From Gracilariopsis chorda (taxonomy: Eukaryota; Rhodophyta; Florideophyceae; Gracilariales; Gracilariaceae), in contig NBIV01000241.1 of NCBI GenBank assembly GCA_003194525.1, forward strand, positions 1-64,000: a DNA stretch of 64,000 nucleotides. The letters run 5' to 3'. Both the position numbers and the translations under genes were made by a program. Below are positions 31,569 to 40,068 of the stretch, in pieces. Below the pieces are notes generated by a model. That model had not been told where the DNA came from. It saw nothing but the letters and a program-made list of their open reading frames with translations, and did no database searches. The first letter of the stretch is position 1, and each line of letters opens with the position of its first letter.

Positions 31569-31997
31569 TCAGGCCGATGGAGCCGGCGTGATCGCGTCGC
31601 CGCCCTGGCCCTCAGACGCACCACCACCGCCATCGGTTGGCGCCTGACCACCGGAACTCTGACCACTGGGACCCACCGTGCGCTGGCGCTTGCGCGGAGG
31701 ACTGTGCGGACCACTGGACGCGGAGCCTGCACCGCCGCTACTGTCGCTCAAAGCGAGCCCATAGCGAGCGTCGATGTCCGCAAGGACCTTGTTGGACAGC
31801 ACATGAGCGTTCTCCTGTAGGATCTGCTCCACCGAGTCCTTTAGGGCCTCATTCTCCTCCAGTAGGGCCCCGTAACGCGACGCACGACGCGCCCAAGACC
31901 TAGCGCGGCGCAATAAGTCCTCAAGGCCACCGGAAACATTGAGGCCAGCGGCACCAGCGACCTCACGGAGAGCTTCGGCCGCATTGGTTACGCCCAT
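31569..31997 (-). CDS. E2 antisense ORF, leucine-heptad protein
   Basis: About 142 residues from the ATG at 31997 (MGVTNAAEALREVAG); the frame is open further upstream to 32129 from a TTG. An Arg-rich helix (RRARSWARRASR) runs straight into a heptad leucine stretch (YGALLEENEALKDSVEQIL), loosely like a basic leucine zipper. The tail is Ser/Gly-rich with a possible nuclear signal (PPRKRQRT). It lies antisense to gag-pol, just inside the 3' LTR, the same position as the much longer antisense ORF of E3. It matches no family I know. Confidence 0.5.
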   Translation of the reverse strand: MGVTNAAEALREVAGAAGLNVSGGLEDLLRRARSWARRASRYGALLEENEALKDSVEQILQENAHVLSNKVLADIDARYGLALSDSSGGAGSASSGPHSPPRKRQRTVGPSGQSSGGQAPTDGGGGASEGQGGDAITPAPSA

Positions 31998-32155
31998 AGG
32001 GATAGCCGGGATAGGCGGCAGCGGGGTGCCGCTGACAGCTGAAATCGGACAGGTGCGTTGTAGGAACGGTGAGACCAAAGGAAAAACTTGGTAACCGGCC
32101 AATGGGCTGAAGATACCCGTGGAGGACAAGCGGTTCGACCGAGACGGTCAAGCCT

Positions 32156-32168
32156 AAGGAGAGGGAGA
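32156..32168 (+). other. E2 polypurine tract
   Basis: aaggagagggaga directly abuts the 3' LTR start TGTGAG, as expected for the plus-strand primer. Confidence 0.9.
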
Positions 32169-32646
32169 TGTGAGATAGTGAAGTCCAGTGGATTCCGCAA
32201 CTCTGGAGACCCATGTAAACGATACACGTTGTGTATCTGGCCCAAGGATGGCTATCTGTATTTTATATAATTTATTTAAATTTATTGAATTAGTAACCAT
32301 AGGACTAGATATAGCTACTGTAGAGTAGGGCACTTTACAGTGCCACAGGGTCGAGGCGCCTCGGTGCCGATACTTGGGCACCTCGAGCTGCGCCTCCCCT
32401 AGGGACAGTAAACTCAGACACCCTTGTGAGTCTTGAGCACCCCCGTACTCGGTACTCACAATTCCCTTTGGCCTTCAAGGTATCGCTACCGCAATTCCGA
32501 CCTGTAGGACTGCGTAGTCAGCGCCACCCCATTGCGCCAACATTACCAGAGGTGTCGCCGCCGCTTCATTAACCTTAGGACCCCCCAGCTCTGCCACGCT
32601 ACCACGAGACCATTAGGAGCTTGCCCACTTGGCTCACTATCCTACA
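32169..32646 (+). repeat. E2 3' LTR
   Basis: 478 bp, ends ATCCTACA and is followed by target-duplication copy ccaag at 32647-32651. Confidence 0.97.
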
Positions 32647-32861
32647 CCAAGAATCCCTCCCTGAGGGCGTTGCACTTCATTGTTGATTAAAAGCAGGCGT
32701 TGGGCAAATAAACGCTCGCACATGCCCCCGTACGTGCGCCCAAAAACCTCTCTTGGCGAAATACCTCCCTTCTATTCACCAAACTCACCAGCAGCAGCAG
32801 CAGCAAAACGTACAGCTCTTTGGCTGTTGCTGCATGCTGCTGCATGTTGACTGCTTCTGAT

Positions 32862-32910
32862 GCTGAGTGGCTGGCAGTACATTAAATTACTGCAGTGCCA
32901 GCCACTCAGC
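32862..32910. repeat. 15-bp inverted repeat
   Basis: gctgagtggctggca (32862-32876) is perfectly inverted at 32896-32910, around a 19-nt spacer. Confidence 0.9.
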
Positions 32911-32946
32911 AGTAGCAGCTGGCTTGCGCGACACGTGGCTGGCATG

Positions 32947-33006
32947 TTGCACCGCGCCAGTGCACAAAAATGCAAAGAGCATATATACTGCACTGGCGCA
33001 GTGCAA
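32947..33006. repeat. 18-bp inverted repeat around a TATA-like core
   Basis: 32947-32964 (ttgcaccgcgccagtgca) is inverted at 32989-33006 with one mismatch. The 24-nt spacer contains catatata, a TATA-like sequence. Confidence 0.85.
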
Positions 33007-33569
33007 AAAGCATCTCCCTTGGTGACCCTAACCACTATTTTGCATCCCCTTCAGGCTTGGCCATTAGCGCAGTGTCATGAACTCTGCTACTTTGGGCACT
33101 GTTACTGTCCTGGGACCTAGGCAAGGCCGAGCTCGTGTGCAGTTCGCCACAAGAGTGAACCACTGAGTACCATGGATCTGGGAAAGTTCAGGTGCTCCTC
33201 TGTGGTATACTGGTTGTTTGACGGCAATCAGGAAGTCAATGTGTGAGTAAAGGCTTACCAATCCTTACAACAGGACGCGGGTTAAACATCAAATGGCTTG
33301 GAAACCGGCCGGGCACACTCCGCCCGTCATAATCCAACAGGAGTGTGTCAAGAGTCCCTGCGCTGCGCAAGACTGCATCGGGTAAATATAAGTCTTGCAG
33401 CAATTATTTTTAATTGCTCGTGCAACTAGGCCCGTTGGGTGCAAAGCAACAAAATACAACCAGGTTTTCACTTTCAGCTTTGTCATATATTGGAAACATA
33501 TTCTGGAATTCTGGCAGATTTTTAGGAGTTTAGAAAAATTGAATTTACTGTTTTTGTTTGTAAATTGCT

Positions 33570-36138
33570 ATGGCTCGAGGAGGTCCACGCTCGAACTCCG
33601 GAGGGGCCAAATCGAATTCTAGAGGTGCCAATGCGAATTCCAGATGTGCAAGAGTGAATTCCGGATGTGCCAGAGTGAGTTCTAGAGGTTCCAGAGCGAA
33701 ATCTGGAGGTTCCGGAGCAAATTCTGGTGGTGCCAGGGCCAATTAAGGAAGTATCAGGGCACATTATAGAGGCGTAAGAGCCAAATCGGGAGGGGCCAGG
33801 GTGAATTCGGGAAGGGTCAGGGTGAACGCAGGCTGCAAAAGGCCAGGAGCTGGACGACCGCGACGATTGCCAGTTCCTCCCACTCGAGATGAGATGCCGT
33901 TAAATGAGAGCGGAGCGCACGTGCAAGCAGCCATTGTTCCAGCCGTAGAAGAAGACGAAGTTACTTCTGCACCTACGTGCGTCACTGGGGCGAGTGATTC
34001 CTGGCGCACATCACGACCAACGTCCTCTCCTATGCCTCCACCTCTTCCACCAATGCCCGCCCCTGCTGTTGATCATGACTGCAACACAATAGTGGAGACA
34101 GATGCGCGTCCTCTCCCGCAAGTTGAATAAGAGGAACGGATGCCCGTTGTGATGGAAGTAGAAAAGAGGGAGATCAACCCTGCTCCCGCACAGTGGCCGC
34201 AGCAGCCTTCTGTGCCGCATGTTGAAGAAAAACAAGAGATGCTGGTTCCCATGGAAGTTGAAGAGGATTAGATCACTTCTGCTTCCGTACACCGTCCACA
34301 GCAGCAGCCGCAGCACCCACAGCAGCAGCTTGATACGACGATTATGCAGGGTGCTGGAAGTCCGGATGGAGGACTGTATCGCGTGTAGTATGCTTGGGAT
34401 ACCATGGCAGATGAAGCTTGGAATGATCCAGCCATCCATGCAAGCGTTCCAGAGTTTGAGACGCCTTCCACTACGGGTCAAAGGCGATGCGGAAAATGCG
34501 GCGAGGAAAGGCACACGCTCTTTTCCTGCCCGTATCCGGACTGGATATTGAGAATTCATAGCTGCAAGTACTTCCGATGCGTTTTGCTTGGCAAAGAGAC
34601 CACCAGAGTGTGCGGCAGAATGAGAAGAATGTGAAGGTGGGGCGTCACTTTCCGCAGAAGGCATAGCAACGAATTGGTACGAAGTATTTATAGCCTGAGA
34701 GCGTTTCAATCTCATTTACTCAAATTGGATACACTCTTGGCGACGATGCAAGCGTTTATGGACATGTCATGTGTGACGAGAGGCGGTCCTTCCTTTCTAA
34801 GACTTCAGGGCAACGCGGCTCTCGCTCTCCCAACACAGAACCGGAACGACACGCGCTACAGATTTCTTTGGGTACCAGTCCGCCTTCCTTGGATCCATCT
34901 CACTATGCGCGTGCCAGTCTGGGTGTGTTCATTCAGGACATCAACGTAAGAGATGTTGTAACCAAATTGTATGATGTGATACAGCCGAAGCCAGACGTGT
35001 TTTTGAACCTTACCGATCCATGCGTAGCACGCAACATCAACAACAACAACAAAATTCAGAGATCGCCGTTGATATCAGCGTGCAAGCAGCGTAACAAAGA
35101 GTAGTCGTACGTGAATACGAAGGAACCTGAAGTGCTACAGTCAGTGCTACTCATACAGGTGCTGACCATCTCTCTGAAGAAAATCCTGGTGTGGGGCCAC
35201 ACATGATGAGAACGCTCGTGGCTGATACGACTGGCCTGTACCGAGTGAAGTCTCAAGTATCGCGCTTGGTAGAATGAACCGTAACAGAAGAGCACGCTGC
35301 AGTGACGGCTGCTGCTGCAGCTGGAGCAGAGGCGACTGCTAATGTCGCAAACAATGCGCAAGTGCGGTTCCGATTTCTAGAACCGGCATCCAAACTTGCA
35401 GAGAAGGGCACGTTTCCTCTTCTCTACACGTATGGTGATAAGCCTGAACCGTTTGAAATCGGTCTATTTCTGAATGCAAGGAACTCCACACAGCAAAGCT
35501 CAGGTCTCAGCTTTAACGAGCGGAAGCATCGAAAGCTCACCTGGGCTGAGAACGCAAAGGGACGTCTGTACTCAGACAACATCCCCCTAAGCAATAGACC
35601 GTTGATGAAGGTGTGGATGTTCCGCACGCACACAAACATTGATGACATTTGACTACATTTCGTGGAGGGAAAACAATATGCAAGTATTGTACAAGAGCAA
35701 GAGATCCAGCAGGCACATCAGCAAACCGATCACCTGCCACTATCCCAGCTCGGGAGAATGGGAAGGATAATTCTGCCAGATGAATCGGTCAACTCAGCAC
35801 CGTACTAGAAGAACAAGCGCATGGATTTACAGGCGATCGTGGCGCGGAGACGCCCGCTTTCTCTGCTCATTACAATCACCATGAAAATCTGGAGAGAGTA
35901 CATCCAGAGCCTAGGGATGGACAACAGCAATCGGAGCGCATTTACGGCACAGAGTAACCGCCCTCGACCGTCTGACTGACTGAATCTGATTGCAAGGGTG
36001 CAAAAACAGTACGCAAATGACTTCATGAAGGACTTGGAGAACAACTCCGGGCACATATTTGGAATGAATTGCCTAGCGTTTGCATCGAAGCTCATGGTTC
36101 AAGAGCGCAATGTGTCTCATCACCACACGCTCGTGTGG
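33570..36138 (+). pseudogene. Helitron-like element H2, left part (zinc knuckle to Rep HUH)
   Basis: Degenerate coding region starting at ATG 33570 (MARGGPRSN). It opens with 21-bp tandem repeats, interrupted by a TAA at 33744. It continues with a proline-rich VPAVEEDEVTSAPT segment and a CX2CX4HX4C zinc knuckle (CGKCGEERHTLFSC, 34488-34529), then FIQDINVRDVVTKLYDVIQP (near 34920-34985). It ends in a Helitron Rep segment: LITITMKIWREYI (near 35870), ARVQKQYANDFMKDLENN and the HUH-like SHHHTLVW (36115-36138). Stops and frame changes occur throughout. The gene resumes in frame at 47598 beyond the E3 insertion. H1 is an inverted relative. Confidence 0.65.
33591..33830 (+). repeat. 21-bp tandem repeat, about 11 units
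   Basis: Units such as tcgaattctagaggtgccaat repeat from 33591 every 21 bp with point changes. Each encodes seven residues of the form NSGGARV. The eighth unit contains the TAA stop at 33744. The Arg/Gly repeats lead into KRPGAGRPRRLP, an AT-hook-like patch. Confidence 0.85.
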
Positions 36139-37052
36139 TGTGGTGCAATCCCGGTGTGGGAAAGGCACCCAAGGCAGCTCGAAGCCTTGCTCTCTTGGAG
36201 AGGTAGGCCCAGCTGGGTAGACCCCTCCGTGTCCCGTATGACGGGTGTAACTCCGTCGGGAGCCTGGATGTACCTCGGAGGTTTAGGGGTTAGAACGGGT
36301 CGGAACCACGGCTGGTCCGGAAGTAGCCTGCGAACAGTGGAACAAAAGAGGGAAAGGGACCACCCGACGGGGGCGTGCGGAAAGCGGGAACAGACCCCGG
36401 AGGGGGGGTGCCGATACACACACACGAACACGCACCGCGCGGCGGTTAGGGGATATGAGGGGAAGGGATGGTCTCACGGTCTCACGACACACGTCGGTAA
36501 TATCAATACCCAAAACTGGGGCGGAGATAGGGCCTGTACGGGCGGTCACACGACAACAACGAATACCACGAGTGGTCACAACCCACTGGGTACGACGAGC
36601 ACGGTCTCCTCGGTGGTGCGAGTCGGGTGAAACTATCGGGCAAGCGGTGTACCTCCGCGAGGAGTTAGACACTTCGCATGGCGAATAGAGTCAGAGCCGA
36701 ACTCTTGTTACTTTTCTTGGTGAGCTCGCCGCCGTGCGGCCGACGCTCAAGTACTAGCTCAGTGCAGTACAGTAGTTAGTGCACTAGCCTAAGTAAAATT
36801 AACCCCTAAACTATACTAAAATAAGTAGCCGTTTTGGGCCTCCTGGCCGGGGCTGTAGCCACGTGTCCACCACCCTTGCCAGGCAAGTACCACAAAATAT
36901 GAATGTTCCCATAACCACCCTGGGTAACCCGACCGCTAATTAGCCCGGTAAACGGGGGCTAAAATTCATGCATCCCGCTTCATCGCTCGCACCGAGTACA
37001 CCTCAGATATGAGTTTCACCATCGCCCGTACGCGGGAATGTATTGCACTACA
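36139..37052 (-). repeat. E3 LTR (3' LTR in element orientation)
   Basis: 914 bp; on the + strand it starts TGTGGTGCAAT and ends ATTGCACTACA, imperfect inverted ends. Essentially identical to 46679-47592. Confidence 0.97.
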
Positions 37053-37065
37053 CATCCCCCTCCTT
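37053..37065 (-). other. E3 polypurine tract
   Basis: On the - strand aaggagggggatg directly precedes the 3' LTR. It resembles the E2 tract. Confidence 0.85.
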
Positions 37066-37116
37066 AAGGGCCGAAAACGAACGTGAGTATAAACGTGAGG
37101 AGATGAGGCGCGAGGG

Positions 37117-37124
37117 TATAAATA
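37117..37124 (+). promoter_or_regulatory. TATA box for E3 antisense ORF
   Basis: tataaata in a GC-rich context (gagggtataaatagtcccg), just inside the internal region. It lies on the + strand, 105 nt before the first downstream ATG of the antisense ORF. Its position supports separate transcription against gag-pol; transcription itself is an inference. Confidence 0.6.
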
Positions 37125-37228
37125 GTCCCGACAAGGGAATCGCCGAGATACCGGTCCCCCGTACCAACACGGTTACAACTGATCAACCCTCAGTACCTTC
37201 TTCAACAGACTCTGCGCCCCTCTCTACT

Positions 37229-38944
37229 ATGACCAACACTCCGTTTTCGAACAACCCGCCTGCGGGCGCCCCGCAGGGGACTTCCGCGAGCGGACAACCT
37301 TCCTTCGCGACGCCGGGGTCGTGGGTTCGTCACCCATCCTCTGGGTTCCTCTCCTTGCCTCTGCCTGGAGGATCGTCTCATGTTCCAACCTTGGATGCCT
37401 CGGATGCCGCGAGTATCGCCGCCTGGAATTCCGCTCAAGCGATACCGATCACTGCGACCGCCGCCGGCTGGGTGTCACCATCGACACTTTGGGCCCGCAA
37501 TCCCCGGGAAGACGCTCTCCTCTTTTCGCGTGCGCCCTGGTTCCACCCCACATGGGTTTCCGACTCGGACCTCATCGACTCCTATGTGGAGGAGGGCGAG
37601 CTCCCAGGGGGACTAGGCCGGGATATGGTCGACTCCTTCGACTGGAGGACGCGTATCGCGGTAGAGCCACAGTTCCTCGCACGGAAGCGCACCAGATATG
37701 GTTTCGAGACGCTGAATGAAGCCCGTGCCGGGATGGCCAAGGTCGCCTACGACCGTCTCGCCCGCGCGAGTTATCCGGATGAGCTGGTACCAACGGAATA
37801 CAGCTTTGACCTCTCGCGGTACCTTACCTACGGTGAAGTCTCATACTGCGAGAACCTTGCTGCCTACCAGCCATCTACACCGTTCCGGTCCACTCCAATA
37901 GAAGCCGGGATGCTCCTCTGGAGGCGCCCAATTCTGCGTGCAGAGTTCCGATATCTTCGTCGTCCGAATCATCGCGGATCCTTCTTCGACCGACTCCGGT
38001 TTGAGCGAAAGGCGCGCTCCCGCTTCGGGTTCCTGGTACCATACCAAAATCTCGAGGTCGAGAGGCTCCGTCCATCCGCGATGCGCGGCCGGTATGCACC
38101 TCTTCCCCATTGGTGGAGCAGGTTCGAAGTCCCGAGGGGATGCTTTGCGGAGATGCCTCCGTGCCTCAGCTACATCGGTTCACGATTAATCAACAATCCG
38201 GATTCCGGTTACTGGACTCTCTTCCTCGCCGAATGGGCTGCTCGCGTTGCCGCATTTCTCCTCTGGGAGGTGTACGACAAGAACCGTCTGTGGTACATTC
38301 CTCCTCACCTACGCCAGGTTATCCGCCGATTGGATCTCTATATCCCTCTGGGATCCGAAGCCAATGTGGATGAGCTTCAGTGCCTTCTGAACACCATCGA
38401 TATGGTTAACTGGGATACAGTCCCAGTCTCCAACGTCCCTGACGGTGAGCCTTCCAGGCATGATCGCTCTCCAGGCCGGAGAAATCCAAACGCTGGCAAC
38501 TTCGTCTTCTATGACCCTTGGGAGGTATCCGTGACTTCACGGGCTCACGCGCTAGCGTTACGCGATGTACCACGCTCCGTTCCGCGAGGCCACCCGGTTG
38601 GGTTCATGTTTTCCGATGACTGGCACGGTTCCTACGAGGATGATCCAATGGTGGATGACGACCCCGATGAGGTGGAGGAGGCCGTAGCCCCGGTAACGGC
38701 GATGGTCGACGATCTCGACGGATCCGGCCAGCATGTGGCTGCTCCAGATGGCTGGAATATGGCCGCCAGTGTGGCTGCGTCTCCGTCTACCGCATCTCCG
38801 GTCCCCGTGGACCCTCAGGCCGTTGCCCTCAGGGCTCACCTCCAGTCCATTGGAGTGGTTGCGCCTTCCAACCTCACCAGCGTGAGCGAGTTATTGGCTT
38901 TCGCGTCTGCGAACTACCAACCGCCAACGAGCGGCTCATCCTAA
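37229..38944 (+). CDS. E3 antisense ORF, unrecognised 571-residue protein
   Basis: Long intact ORF on the strand opposite to gag-pol, between the polypurine tract and the chromodomain ORF. The frame is open from 37043 inside the LTR, but the first ATG after the TATA box is at 37229 (MTNTPFSNNPPAG). The N-terminus (about 70 residues) is Pro/Ser-rich. Residues about 85-420 look folded and are rich in Trp, Tyr and Arg (DALLFSRAPWFHPTW, ARSRFGFLVPYQNLEVERL, YWTLFLAEWAARVAAFLLW). The rest is acidic and low-complexity. No signal peptide or clear membrane segment marks it as an envelope protein. I recognise no domain. Extra antisense ORFs between pol and the 3' LTR are known in some plant Ty3/gypsy elements; homology to them was not visible. 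Confidence 0.75.
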   Translation: MTNTPFSNNPPAGAPQGTSASGQPSFATPGSWVRHPSSGFLSLPLPGGSSHVPTLDASDAASIAAWNSAQAIPITATAAGWVSPSTLWARNPREDALLFSRAPWFHPTWVSDSDLIDSYVEEGELPGGLGRDMVDSFDWRTRIAVEPQFLARKRTRYGFETLNEARAGMAKVAYDRLARASYPDELVPTEYSFDLSRYLTYGEVSYCENLAAYQPSTPFRSTPIEAGMLLWRRPILRAEFRYLRRPNHRGSFFDRLRFERKARSRFGFLVPYQNLEVERLRPSAMRGRYAPLPHWWSRFEVPRGCFAEMPPCLSYIGSRLINNPDSGYWTLFLAEWAARVAAFLLWEVYDKNRLWYIPPHLRQVIRRLDLYIPLGSEANVDELQCLLNTIDMVNWDTVPVSNVPDGEPSRHDRSPGRRNPNAGNFVFYDPWEVSVTSRAHALALRDVPRSVPRGHPVGFMFSDDWHGSYEDDPMVDDDPDEVEEAVAPVTAMVDDLDGSGQHVAAPDGWNMAASVAASPSTASPVPVDPQAVALRAHLQSIGVVAPSNLTSVSELLAFASANYQPPTSGSS

Positions 38945-39345
38945 GTCAGGATCCTGGACCGTGGCACACACACCTGATATAGGTTAGCGCTTAACGCTCC
39001 ATAGCTTGTGGTAAACGACTTCCTTCTTCTATATCCGTATGTCCGGACTCTTCTTTTTCTTCTTCATAGCATCTTCATGCTGGACCGCTAGGCGGTATTC
39101 TTCATTAAACCGTTACTTCGGTCGGACCGCTAGGCGGTGTGACGTCCAATGACCATTGGTTTCCCTATCCAGTCCATTACTTCGTGTAACCTTCTGTAGC
39201 CAGATCTCTTCCTGTGTCCTCTTCTCTTCGGAGACTTCTCTTCCGTCTTCGGAATCTTCTGCATAGTGCAGTGTATCGTCCTACCCAACCTGGGCCATGT
39301 CCAAAGTGGATGGGAGTGGGAACCGCGTCCGGCGGTGGTAGGTTA
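38945..39345. other. Gap between convergent E3 ORFs
   Basis: Pyrimidine-rich, with repeats of ccgctaggcggt (near 39085 and 39125). Likely 3' untranslated sequence for the converging antisense and chromodomain ORFs; nothing coding was seen. Confidence 0.4.
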
Positions 39346-39624
39346 TCACCTTGGAACGAGGAAGGTGCTGAATGGGCTCCCATGTGTCCTCTTCCGGGGG
39401 TATCCGTACCATCGGATTTGGTAAAACCACACTCCTTTGGACTCCAGAACATGATCCACGATGTGGTCAACGACAAACTCCTGGTCGTACGTAGCCGGCT
39501 CCTGACCCGTCATGGCAGGGCTTAAGGGGAGAACCCTGTGAGGGGACTTGCCTGAAATTGGCGCGACCCTGCGGGCAAAGTCAGCTTTCCTCGACGCTGC
39601 GAGTGCTGGGACTTGATACCGCAT
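39346..39624 (-). pseudogene. E3 chromodomain ORF, frameshifted
   Basis: Starts at ATG 39624. It contains a chromodomain N-terminal half (EFVVDHIVDHVLESKGVW, then FYQIRWYGYP), comparable to the chromodomain ending E2 Pol. After GYP the expected chromodomain ending (EEDTWEP) appears in another frame, so one base is missing from a run of five C/G at about 39398-39402. The ORF is separated from the end of pol (40069) by about 440 bp without an open pol frame, so it is either a detached pol C-terminus or a separate small protein. Confidence 0.7.
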
Positions 39625-40068
39625 TGCGGTCTTTCCGCTTCCTAATCCTCTCCTTGTGGGGGGGGGGGGGCCTTCCGTTCTAACCGGATTCCCCTATTGA
39701 CGTGCAGCTCGCGAGCTCTTCTCCCACGCGACCCGTGCAACTCTGGTGAGTTTGACCTTTCACGGTGAGGGAGGCGGTTCATTACGGTTCCGACGCCAGG
39801 AGGCGGATTGCCATGCATCACACACTGTGATTGGCTGGCCGCTGGCGGCAAGTGTCGCACGCGGTCTTTCCACGACGCGGGTCTTGACTGTACTCCTGAC
39901 GCCGGCCGGCGGTATGTACGTGTACACCTTTCCACGGTTTGGAATTTCGGGCTTCGTCCGCGTGACAGTGGCGTCACAGTGTCCATTTGTAGGGCTCTGC
40001 GGTAACGCACGCAGTGTCAACCACACTCTCCGTGTCCGCGGTTGCTTTTCAGCTCACCACGAAACTGG

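Larger units (their letters stand above)
23622..32646 (+). mobile_element. Complete chromodomain Ty3/gypsy element E2
   Basis: A 9025-bp LTR retrotransposon with 478-bp LTRs at both ends (TG...CA), flanked by a perfect 5-bp target duplication CCAAG (23617-23621 and 32647-32651). Order: LTR, primer-binding site, gag, pol (PR-RT-RH-IN-chromodomain), antisense ORF, polypurine tract, LTR. The LTRs differ at three positions seen by eye, so insertion is recent. Both long ORFs are open, so the element may be active. Confidence 0.97.
22817..32679 (-). mobile_element. E3-family LTR fragment split by E2
   Basis: Starts TGTGTTGCAATGCCCC (22817). After E2 is left out, it ends GCGTTGCACTTCA (32679). These match the E3 LTR ends TGTGGTGCAAT and ATTGCACTACA, and the block CCCAGTTGGGTAGAGCCCTCC matches inside the E3 LTR. 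Net length is about 833 bp against 914 in E3. Its orientation is that of a - strand element, opposite to E1, so it is a solo LTR or fragment inserted into E1 rather than E1's own 3' LTR. Flanking 5-mers (ttatg and ttgtt) do not match. E2 (23622-32646) is nested inside it. Confidence 0.6.
32680..33130. other. Spacer with CAG-rich tract and two hairpins
   Basis: No gene. Holds a CAG/CTG-rich stretch (32790-32850) and two strong inverted repeats. Homology between H1 and H2 begins to its right, at about 33130-33140. Confidence 0.5.

Noticed and set aside
36120-36672. ORFs inside the E3 LTR, repeated at 46582-47212
   Set aside because: Identical in both LTRs because the LTRs are identical; they have no domain and overlap on both strands.
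37043-37228. Start of the E3 antisense ORF at ATG 37043
   Set aside because: That ATG lies inside the LTR and upstream of the TATA box; 37229 is the first ATG after it.
37229-38944. Envelope gene in E3
   Set aside because: No signal peptide, no clear transmembrane anchor, and the wrong strand for an env downstream of pol.
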